26,122 nucleotides of DNA from Phoronis ovalis (lineage: Eukaryota > Phoronida > Phoronidae), in NCBI GenBank assembly GCA_028565635.1, contig JAOXYB010052389.1, positions 1-26,122 on the forward strand. Reading direction: 5' to 3'. The translations under genes and the position numbers were made by a program. Below, in pieces: positions 19,101-26,122 of the stretch (its first letter is position 1; the number at the start of each line of letters is the position of its first letter). Below the pieces are notes generated by a model. It was not told the origin of the DNA, searched no databases, and worked only from the letters and a program-made list of their open reading frames with translations.

Positions 19101-22100
19101 TAAAGTTGCATAATATAACTGCAGTATAAAAATAATTCTTAACTTGATCTGATGTAAGTAAAAATTTGAGATTAACATGAACTCAGTATAGTGGCTCAGT
19201 GGTGTAGGTGCAGTGGCAGATGCCTTGGATTTCCTCAGATATTTCAGCTTTGGAACTTCACTGGTTTTCAAGTCATAATTTGAGTTCAGTTGACGTGAGG
19301 CTAGTACCACATATGTAAGAGAATTGGTATTATTAGTGCTTCTCTTCTGTTTTTCCATAATAATATTGCTCATTTATATATACTGAGGCTTCCCTGGGGA
19401 GTCATCATCATACTACTACTACACAGTGCCTAATTGACAGGTTAAAGTAATATTATAGAATACATTTTGTATAACTGACCTGTAAGAGCTGAACAGCAGC
19501 ATCATTGTCATTTATATCATGCTGAAGGTTTTCCAAAATAAAGAATCCTATCCCCCACATTACCATAACATGTTGTTGAGTATTTATGCTGGTGCTAGAA
19601 ATCAAATAAAAAAACACTTAGTCAATTCTTCCCAAGAAAGTCCACTGGCACAAGTACACCACTGCGTACAATCGAGCAATGTTCCCTAAGCTATTTCTTC
19701 ATTCTGGGGAGTTCGCCCCATGTTAATTTGTGTGCATCCCTGCTGATTTCAAGAATATTGCACCAGTACACAGCCTACCTATGAATTGGACTATTCCAAT
19801 GACAAACTGAACAGCTTTAAAATATTGATTTTAAAATATGTGATGCTCTCAGAAAGATATTTGCTTCCAGCAGAAACTACAACAAAGTAACAATTACAGA
19901 AAATACCCAAAATTGCTGCCAACTGCATTGCTATTGATGGATAATTATGTGCAAAAGTGCCCAATACTTACTGTGATATAGTGCTTAAATGTTTCAATAA
20001 ATATTCTGTAACAACAGGTACAAGTAGCCTGGTTTGTTCTGCATTTCCTGCTTCAAGTATATAAGCAGCACCATAAAGGGCACATATTCTCGTAGGCAGG
20101 TGAGGACTCAGCAGACATGCCTCTATAACTTTTACTAATCTTTCAGCTACAGCAACATCCTATAACAACACGAGAAAGTCATACCTACCAACTCAATACA
20201 AACAGTCTAACTGGCTCATGTTTTGAGACAACTGATAGTTGGCAGCTGTGGTAATTACTACCTGCTAAATGTTGGTGGTACAGTCATATGCTCGCAACAT
20301 AAAATAGTATTTAACAACACCTGTAGAAATTCTGTATATCAAAGGTTGATTACCAGGTATTTTAACAATGGCTACAATTTAAAAAGCGAGTAATATGTAG
20401 AATTTCTCACTTATGACACATGACATGTAATTATGTACTTTCTAGGATGACATAGGTAAGTTCGATTCTGTTTTTATAGAAATGGTTCCTTACTATGCCA
20501 ATAACAGCTGCTGATTTAGAGATGCCGACTACCAAATATTGATGAGCAATTTCATCTTCCGTAGCATGATTTCTCTGTACTTCAATCAGAGTCTCAAACA
20601 TCCATTCAAATTGATGTTTTTCAGTGAAAACATCAGACAAACAAACAACCTTAAAAGAAATACAACATTAGTTATTAAACAGCTACTAAACAAAAATGAA
20701 ATACTAGGCCGTTTAAATTCCAATATTTCAATGTCATCATCCCGATATCTTCATTAGTAACAGCAAACTGTTTCGCAAGGGAATAGTTAGTGTCTCTTAT
20801 CTGAGCTCCTCCATTTAATCAATCTACCACATATTTCTCCTCAGATTTGTACAATTTAATTTTCTTTTTAAAACTTGTGTAAATAATGCAAATTTCCTTA
20901 TATGTAACGCACCAATGGTAAATATAGCTTTTTTAATAGTTTTAAAATAATATACAATATGTGGATTGAAAATTGACACCTACTGATTTTATTGCTTCAT
21001 TTAGCTGCATAAGAGGTATTTGCAGGCTGTCAGCTGAAAACCACTGGGCATATAAGTCAAGAAGAAACTGTAGACAAGAATAAAGGTCAAGGCCACTTTG
21101 AGATGAAGATCGCTCTCGCATTTCAATGCCAAGTACAATTGGATGTATATTCTCTGCAGAAACAGGTTTCTGCAAGTGTTGAGACAAACCCAGCATTGAC
21201 CATATCGATTGGGTGCCCATCTGCAAAATACAAGTTATTCAACTAAACCATTGTGTATTTGAATAATAAAATGGTTTCATTCTGTTCTTAAACAAATAGG
21301 CAAGTTCGCAGTCATTAGAACAGATCTAATACTTTTTTTCGTAACAAATCAGCATTCTCCACAAAAGTTTAACTTAGTACACAGACCATGTATATATTAA
21401 TAACATTAATTTTTCAATAGAACCTTTTGAAAAATGTAATTAATATCTATTGTTTACCAAATAGTAGCATGTAGGTTCTGAAGCAAAAGATGTTTTCTTT
21501 ATATTAACACAGCATCCAATTATTTTGATATGTTGCATCTAGGATATAAGATTTGTAAAATTCGAAAAAATATTAAGAAAAATTGATAAAAAATAGAATA
21601 TGCCATGTCCTAACATAACTTATGTTTATTTGGAAAATTTGAAGTTTATAATATAATTTTAGGTCGAGGTATATTCATTCTATTTTTTTTTTTTACAAAT
21701 TTTTCTCCCAAATTATGTTCTAATTAATTTTAAGCATAAGAATCACTTACTTGACATAGTGAATAATCAACTTTTCCCGATACTTTTTCTAAATTTTCCC
21801 AAAATACGCTGCTCTCCCTGATAAGTGGTACATCTTCTTGCCTGGAAATAAAGCTACAATTATTTTTTTTTTATTTGAATGTAAATTTTATTTGTTAAAC
21901 TTTAGGCCCCAGGTCCATGTTTTACAATACACATGTTCATTTATAAATATCAAAGAGTTACCGAATCGAAAAATCAAAACTAAGTAAATATATTTAACAA
22001 TAATATATAATTATGTACATACACCAACTGAAGTTCCTTTTGAAGCTGCTTTAAGTAACCAACTTGCTTATAATTATGTGATAAACATAAGCATTTCTCA

Positions 22101-25100
22101 TACAACATCTGATTTCATAAGTTGTATAAATCTTTCCTTACGGCATATAATATTAGGGAAAAAAGTATTTCTTGTATTAGTCAACTGTCGACACTCACAT
22201 AATATATAGTATTCATCTTGTATAACATGGATTCCACTGGCATTGCAAAATTAATATTTATGAAAATAGAATTGAAAAAATGTTTCCTACAAAACGACTA
22301 AAACACTAACCGATAAAGTCCAATTCGGGATTTCTAAAGAAATTACTAAGCCCAGTGGGGTACCATATTCTCTTCAACTTACAAGAGGTTTTTGGGGGGG
22401 AGCAGGCTTTATTTTTGTGTAGTACATTGACCCTATCCGTTTAGACCCTATTTCCATTATTATTATAACCAAAAATTACAATTAAATTAAAAGCATTTCC
22501 CTTTAAGAAAAATAACCTACCTAATAGCCCCCGTAAGTCTGTGAATTTCTTCATCTAAAATGACTCGAAGTTTAAGTAGTTTCTTTCCATATCGTGTGTT
22601 GAAGATTGCCAGTGGTTTATCTCGAGGTCTGTGTTCATATTCGCAGCATGGGTTACCAGGTGTTGGGGTTAACGTGGACTGTAGCAGTAATGCTGTGATA
22701 CACTTCACAGCTAAAACTGTACACTGACAACGATGGACGTCTTCCTGAGAATACGCAAAAAGTTGCTACAATTGACATCCTGTTGGTGATAGCGAATCAT
22801 TTGATCAAAATTGAAACTCCTTTCAAAAAGCTAAAATTTATAAATTCTAAAATATAATCATGTGGCAGCCTTGACACATATCTAGCATAGCACAACTGAG
22901 ATAGTGTACAATAAAAGGTACTAAATCAAACAGATGCAAGTCATATTATACAAAACCCCAAATATCTTTTATGTAACCTGCATCAGTGTGACCATGGAAC
23001 TCTTAACCTACCTCAATGCTAGAATGAAACTCTTAAACCTACATGTACCTCAATGCTAGCATGGAACTCTTAAACCTACCTCAATGCTAGCATGGAACTC
23101 TTAAACCTACCTCAATGCTAGCATGGAACTCTTAAACCTATCTCAATGCTAGCATGGAACTCTTAAACCTACCTCAATGCTGACATGGAACTCTTAAACC
23201 TACCCCAATGCTAGCATGGAACTCTTAAACCTTCCCAATGCTAGCATGGAACTCCTAAACCTACCTCAGTGCTAGCAAGGGACTCTTAAACCTACCTCAA
23301 TACTAGCATGGAACTCTTCTGTTAATGGAACTGGATTTAGAACACCGAGCAGACTCATCCAGGTTTCTTCAAATTGCTGTCGATTTATCCAGCCTAATAT
23401 TCAAAAACAATAATATTTTAATCAGCAAATTTAAACGTTTATTATTGAGCTAGCTTAATTTTCAATGAAACAAATCACTTTCACATAGCTTACAGGCTTG
23501 CTAGTTGACTATGGTAGCATACTTAGTTAAAATGTAGCAGGTGCATGTTCTAGAATTAACCTGGGCAGAAATATAGATTTTGAATAATTTTCATGAAGTT
23601 AACGTACATTTTCGTATATTCACGAGTTATATAGATATGCACATAATTGAAAAGTATCGACTTGCGAATAGGTTGAGTTAAAATGGGCTTTCTTATTCTC
23701 ACAACCACACACTTTTTTATATCACAAAGTTCATATTCCAAATCTAACTCATCTGCTGTGTAACGCTTCTTTGTTTATCATATACACGCATTAGAAAACA
23801 ACAATGTGTATACCATACTTACTAACTTCTTCGTCCCTGGTGGGACGGACATAAGGCCTCAAGATCATGTGTATACTTAGTACTAAGCCTGAGCAGGGTT
23901 GTGAATATACATCAACAATCAAGTGATATATGAGCAATTTATTATCTGTTGCTTATTACATTGTTATTGTGCCTAGCTTTATTATAGAGATCTATTGGTT
24001 GTTCATTTTGCATCTACAGTAAGGTATCGAAAAAGTTGGCAGTATCAAAAAAGTTGGCATTTAATGGGTTGACACCTGAAGTTTAAAACAGTACTTATTG
24101 CTAAAAAATGTTATGATAGATATAAAAAGCATGGGGCAGATCATAGATATACTGCTTAATGCGTGATATTTTGCTGAGCGCATACGTGACAGTAAGCTTT
24201 TACAACGTGTAACAAACAAAATACAAAAAGTGTCAACTTTTTCGATACCTTGACAATGGCTTCAGAAGGCTTCTCAACTTTACCGTGTTTACATGATTTA
24301 AAACGAATTATTTTTAAATTCTAGGTGATCGAATAATTACTCCTAGGAAAATTTACTTCAGTCTTTATTATTTCAAAGCTAAACTCGAAAAATCACAAAA
24401 AATCATATACATATGACAATTGAACTTTTATACACTCACCAAGAGTAAGAACACGGTATATAAACTCCTGTAACACATCTTTTTCCTGCAAAAATTCAAC
24501 AGGCAAGGGAGACAGTTTGGTTTTCAAATTGCTTGACCATGAGGGTGTCCATCCATATTTCCACACACTTGATGGCATCCTCGCATAGCTGTTAACAACT
24601 GGAATGCGGCCAAGTCCTGCAAAATACAGCAATTTGAGTATTAAGACTCTTTTATATATTCATAGGTAACTAGCCGATATCATTGTGTCATATAATAATT
24701 GAATTTCCTATTCTTCAGAAAATAATGCAAAATTTGATTTGTTTGTTAAATTTCATTCCACTGCAAAAAATGAGGATGCCATAAGCACTAAGATTACTGA
24801 AACCTCAAAATATCTTTTAAGAATTGCTGATCGGTTTTATTTTAAATTTTTACAAGAAAGTGAGTCATTGAGGAATGCTGTGTAATACTGCTTCTTTATC
24901 TGTGATACTTTGTAATGAATTTCTAATTATGTTAATAAAAGAAAAAACAAAAAACACCTATGATGAGTCTTCTGAGAGGCAGGAGAACAGATGCAGGTAG
25001 ATTACACTTCTCTGCAGTCGGTAAAAAGTGTACTAAATCTGATATTTGTTTATAAGCTGTGAAAGCAATATCCTCAACAGGGGATGATTCTGCATGGAAA

Positions 25101-25884
25101 CATTTTTCAAAAGTTTCTCCAACAGACAGCATCACTGTAATAAAATTTTATATTTAAAAATATAAAGCAATTACACCAGTTTTCTACCATGCAGAAAAAA
25201 ATAGATAGATTGAATATATACCCACATACTAAGAAAAGTTTTCAATGTTAGCTGGTGACAGCACTATGGATACTGCTTGGAGATCAACAAAAGCCAATTT
25301 AGTTAAAGATGCATAATATCTTAGGCTCGGGGCCTTGTGATCATCCTTATTTTCCAAATACATCTAAAGGACAAAAGGCTGGGAGGTACCTTTGAACGGT
25401 CACCTGAAGAGTTAATGTCTCTAATATTTTGCCATTTGATACTTAGTTTATTATGCACACGTAGACATTTCATATCCAGAACAAGATCATGTATTTGCGT
25501 TAATCGTTAATTGCAAAAAATAAATATTGTATTTGTTCCAATAAGCTATTTGCTTGCACTAGGTGACGTAATAGAAAAAAAAAATCAAAGCATGAACGAT
25601 CAGACATGAGGAATAATGTGATTAAGTCATGGTATCCAGTACATGCAAACAGCTAACTTGGAAGCCAAACAATTTATTATCTAATATAACACAGGAGCTT
25701 ACGTACAAGACTGAATAATAGTATAAAGACAGTCAATCGATGTGTAGACCAAAGTCACATGACTGGAATGACCAATCAGAGAATTGCACTGTTGATCCTG
25801 TAGCACTGATGATAAACACAGTAGTGAGTGTGTGAGTTGTTGAGTAGCTGGCAGATGATCTTTACTTAGTAACCAAGTTACAGC
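15990..25884 (-). CDS. HTT: Huntingtin, C-terminal part, 16 exons (5' part lies outside the window)
   Basis: Huntingtin is a very large HEAT-repeat scaffold involved in vesicle transport and autophagy; it binds HAP40. The 16 exons seen sum to 2511 nt, or 836 codons plus stop, roughly the C-terminal quarter of a protein of about 3100 residues, and fall in the C-HEAT domain. Matches recalled from human HTT run the whole length: [29 protein letters not shown]-like and LMLTCMYTG segments, [40 protein letters not shown] and RMGK. All junctions keep frame. The protein stops at KYL, about where human continues for some ten residues (RNVHKVTTC). The polyglutamine region, if any, would be outside the window. 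Confidence 0.95.
16174..16702 (-). other. HTT last intron
   Basis: A 529-bp intron with a weak donor and two acceptors 5 nt apart. No exon or repeat was seen inside; the minus-strand open frame at 16295-16504 has no similarity to HTT. Confidence 0.7.
16703..16863 (-). CDS. HTT: HTT exon (window exon 15)
   Basis: Encodes [20 protein letters not shown] and [15 protein letters not shown], matching human [20 protein letters not shown] and MATWSLSCFFVSAST. The acceptor is TTTTATAG. The donor GCACT/GTATCC is weak, but with the next acceptor it restores exactly the human spacing between W and RMGK (13 residues). Donors 9 and 31 nt downstream (GTGACA, GTAGTT) are alternatives. Confidence 0.88.
17381..17543 (-). 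CDS. HTT: HTT exon (window exon 14), most conserved segment
   Basis: Encodes [20 protein letters not shown], then [20 protein letters not shown], almost identical to human huntingtin. This exon gives the firmest identification of the gene. The acceptor is ATTTTCAG and the donor is CCAG/GTTAGA. It ends in phase 0. Confidence 0.98.
17946..18093 (-). CDS. HTT: HTT exon (window exon 13)
   Basis: Encodes a variable loop ([16 protein letters not shown]), then [18 protein letters not shown], matching human DSESVIVAMERVSVLFDR. The acceptor is TTTTTAG and the donor is ACAG/GTACAT. It starts after one codon base and ends in phase 2. Confidence 0.94.
18249..18263 (+). promoter_or_regulatory. Weak CTCF-like motif in an HTT intron
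   Basis: GCACTTGGTGGCGCC matches CCASYAGRKGGCRSY at 13 of 15 positions. By simple counting, matches this good are expected a few times by chance in a window of this size, so support is low. Confidence 0.15.
18562..18629 (-). CDS. HTT: HTT exon (window exon 12)
   Basis: A 68-nt exon encoding [20 protein letters not shown] and YS, matching human [22 protein letters not shown]. The acceptor is CATTTTAG and the donor is TCAG/GTAAGC. It is too short to appear as an open frame of its own. Confidence 0.93.
18864..19009 (-). CDS. HTT: HTT exon (window exon 11)
   Basis: Encodes [19 protein letters not shown], then [13 protein letters not shown] and LIKLSVDR, matching human LRGLERLLLSEQL and LVKLSVDR. 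The acceptor is TTAATAG and the donor is GATAG/GTATGT. It ends in phase 2. Confidence 0.94.
19192..19274 (+). repeat. Possible tRNA-derived SINE remnant
   Basis: TGGCTCAGTGG at 19192-19202 fits the pol III box A exactly, and GGTTTTCAAGTC at 19263-19274 resembles box B with two extra T. The spacing of about 70 bp is too long for a plain tRNA. It lies in the HTT intron between window exons 11 and 10. No tail or duplication was found. Confidence 0.25.
19480..19594 (-). CDS. HTT: HTT exon (window exon 10)
   Basis: Encodes [20 protein letters not shown] and ends AAVQLLQ; human has [20 protein letters not shown]. The acceptor is TGATTTCTAG and the donor is CAG/GTCAGT. It starts in phase 2 and ends in phase 0. 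Confidence 0.94.
19972..20159 (-). CDS. HTT: HTT exon (window exon 9)
   Basis: Encodes [19 protein letters not shown] and [15 protein letters not shown], aligning with human KAVAEPVSRLLESTLRSS and GALHGVLYVLECDL. The acceptor is TTGTTATAG and the donor is CACA/GTAAGT. It starts in phase 0 and ends in phase 2. Confidence 0.94.
20494..20649 (-). CDS. HTT: HTT exon (window exon 8)
   Basis: Encodes [20 protein letters not shown] and [20 protein letters not shown], matching human [20 protein letters not shown] and [20 protein letters not shown]. The acceptor is TTTTAAG and the donor is ATA/GTAAGG, phase 0 on both sides. Confidence 0.95.
20984..21220 (-). CDS. HTT: HTT exon (window exon 7)
   Basis: Encodes [14 protein letters not shown], ending [16 protein letters not shown] and NEAIKS. 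Human has VSIHSVWLGNSITPL and IHSCSQFLLELYSRWI. The long acidic loop found between them in human (EEEWDEEEEEE) is much shorter here. The acceptor is TTTTGCAG and the donor is TCA/GTAGGT, phase 0 on both sides. Confidence 0.94.
21751..21841 (-). CDS. HTT: HTT exon (window exon 6)
   Basis: A 91-nt exon encoding [19 protein letters not shown] and VDYSLCQ, aligning with the human segment ending GSMSYKLGQ. The acceptor is TTTCCAG and the donor is CAA/GTAAGTG. It starts in phase 2 and ends in phase 0. Similarity is weak on its own; both neighbours fix the frame. Confidence 0.88.
21842..22520 (-). other. HTT intron between window exons 5 and 6
   Basis: A 679-bp GT-AG intron. It contains a G-run (TTTTTGGGGGGGAGC near 22390) and GTGGGGTACCATATTC near 22356, but no exon or complete repeat that I can define. 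Confidence 0.7.
22521..22744 (-). CDS. HTT: HTT exon (window exon 5)
   Basis: Encodes [20 protein letters not shown] and [20 protein letters not shown], matching human VLAVQAITSLVLSAMTVPV and QPRNKPLKALDTRFGRKLS. The acceptor is ATTCTCAG and the donor is TTAG/GTAGGT. The exon starts in phase 0 and ends in phase 2. Confidence 0.95.
22991..23317 (-). repeat. Minisatellite, 31-bp unit, about 10.5 copies, carrying repeated 5' splice sites
   Basis: On the minus strand each unit reads GAGTTCCATGCTAGCATTGA, then GGTAGGTTTAA. It therefore holds the last bases of window exon 4 and its donor GAG/GTAGGT. The first unit overlaps the exon end (23296-23317) and the array runs to about 22991. Most copies keep the donor. 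It is lost in the unit around 23138 (GT to AT) and in the unit around 23230 (AAGG). One unit near 23040 has a short insertion (CATGTAC). Higher divergence at the far end suggests growth from the exon side. Confidence 0.95.
23296..23393 (-). CDS. HTT: HTT exon (window exon 4), whose 3' end seeds a minisatellite
   Basis: Encodes [19 protein letters not shown] and then [13 protein letters not shown]; human has GWTSRTQFEETWATLLGVL. The donor is ATTGAG/GTAGGT, phase 0. The last 20 or so bases of the exon and the donor form one unit of the 31-bp repeat that fills the next 300 bp of intron. Only this first donor keeps the frame: reading on meets TAG after seven codons. Confidence 0.93.
23394..24439 (-). 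other. HTT intron between window exons 3 and 4
   Basis: A 1046-bp intron, the longest in the HTT part. Its left half has no recognisable content; the open frame at 23556-23741 shows no splice sites or similarity. The inverted-repeat element at 24021-24251 sits on the right. Confidence 0.75.
24021..24251. repeat. 231-bp element with perfect 18-bp terminal inverted repeats
   Basis: AAGGTATCGAAAAAGTTG at 24021-24038 is the exact reverse complement of 24234-24251. A second partial copy (ATCAAAAAAGTTGGCA) follows the left end. There is no coding potential. A small MITE is the likeliest explanation, but I could not find a clear target duplication. Confidence 0.7.
24440..24616 (-). CDS. HTT: HTT exon (window exon 3)
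   Basis: Encodes [20 protein letters not shown] and later [19 protein letters not shown], matching human [20 protein letters not shown] and [19 protein letters not shown]. The acceptor is TTTTGCAG and the donor is CTTG/GTGAGT, phase 1 on both sides. Confidence 0.95.
24958..25134 (-). CDS. HTT: HTT exon (window exon 2)
   Basis: Encodes [13 protein letters not shown], then [15 protein letters not shown], aligning with human [20 protein letters not shown]. The acceptor is TTATTACAG and the donor is ATAG/GTGTTT, the latter weak. The exon starts after one base of a codon and ends with one base. Confidence 0.88.
25135..25706 (-). other. HTT intron between window exons 1 and 2, with a possible cryptic exon
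   Basis: A 572-bp interval. Within it 25230-25363 has a TTTAG acceptor, a 44-codon open frame (begins [10 protein letters not shown]) and a strong GTATGT donor, but its length of 134 nt does not fit the phase of the neighbours. It is treated as intronic. Confidence 0.55.
25707..25884 (-). CDS. HTT: HTT exon (first in window), tentative
   Basis: An open frame [20 protein letters not shown] continuing to LYTIIQS lies between a TTGTAG acceptor and overlapping donors. I chose CTT/GTACGT because it leaves one base, matching the phase of the next exon. The stronger-looking GTAAGC 4 nt later would break the frame. No specific human match could be recalled, so support is open frame, splice sites and phase. 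Confidence 0.6.
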
Positions 25885-26122
25885 CTACAACATGTTGAAA
25901 TAGCATGTAGAATGAATTACAATGAAATATTAATTTTTTTCACAAACCAGTAGTACGTTACATCTATAATTGGTGATACACAAGCCTACTTGCTTCTAAA
26001 CTAGAACTAACATTTTAGTTTTTATTTAACGCTGTTTCTATACTTGGTAATTTTTTAAAGAAAAAAAAATATACTTTTCGAGGTTTTACATGAAATTCAT
26101 CAAGATATATTTAATTATATAA
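25885..26122 (-). other. HTT intron running off the right edge
   Basis: AT-rich sequence upstream of the first visible HTT exon. No exon could be recognised, so it is probably intron continuing beyond the window. Confidence 0.6.

Noticed and set aside
22991..23295. Minisatellite as a coding repeat
   Set aside because: The 31-bp unit shifts frame each copy and brings TAG in the reading frame of the exon after seven codons.
1..26122. CRISPR arrays, operons, prophage or integrated virus
   Set aside because: The window shows intron-split animal genes throughout. The only regular repeat array is the 31-bp minisatellite, which has no spacers.

Overview
This window is AT-rich nuclear DNA from an animal, most likely a bilaterian invertebrate; I cannot name the phylum. 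The genes are split into exons of about 70-810 bp by GT-AG introns of about 230-1050 bp. Proteins rebuilt across these junctions match three animal gene families. There are no prokaryotic operons, CRISPR arrays or phage genes.

Layout. (1) 1-2345 is intergenic and contains a 585-bp foldback (palindromic) element. (2) 2346-8194, minus strand: a complete ZRANB1/TRABID gene with 8 coding exons and 688 codons, encoding three NZF zinc fingers and an OTU deubiquitinase with visible catalytic Cys and His. (3) 8195-11007 is the head-to-head gap between ZRANB1 and the next gene. It holds two related foldback elements in opposite orientation; one is nested in a tRNA-derived SINE-like sequence with a perfect 9-bp target duplication. 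(4) 11008-14196, plus strand: a complete B4GALT7 gene with 5 coding exons and 294 codons, encoding the galactosyltransferase that adds the first galactose of the proteoglycan linker. (5) 14197-15989 is the tail-to-tail gap, with candidate poly(A) signals and a facing pair of CTCF-like motifs. (6) 15990 to the right edge, minus strand: the 3' part of huntingtin (HTT), 16 exons and 836 codons of the C-terminal HEAT domain. The rest of HTT lies beyond the right edge.

The three genes are not an operon and share no obvious pathway. ZRANB1 trims ubiquitin chains, B4GALT7 works in the Golgi and HTT is a HEAT-repeat scaffold. Exon joins were checked by phase: ZRANB1 sums to 2067 nt, B4GALT7 to 885 nt and the HTT part to 2511 nt, all divisible by 3. 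Most lines of family evidence are my recollection of the human proteins, not a database search.

The most unusual structure is a 31-bp minisatellite in an HTT intron. Its unit copies the end of the preceding exon together with its 5' splice site, giving a ladder of about ten near-identical donor sites. I found no convincing new multi-gene system.
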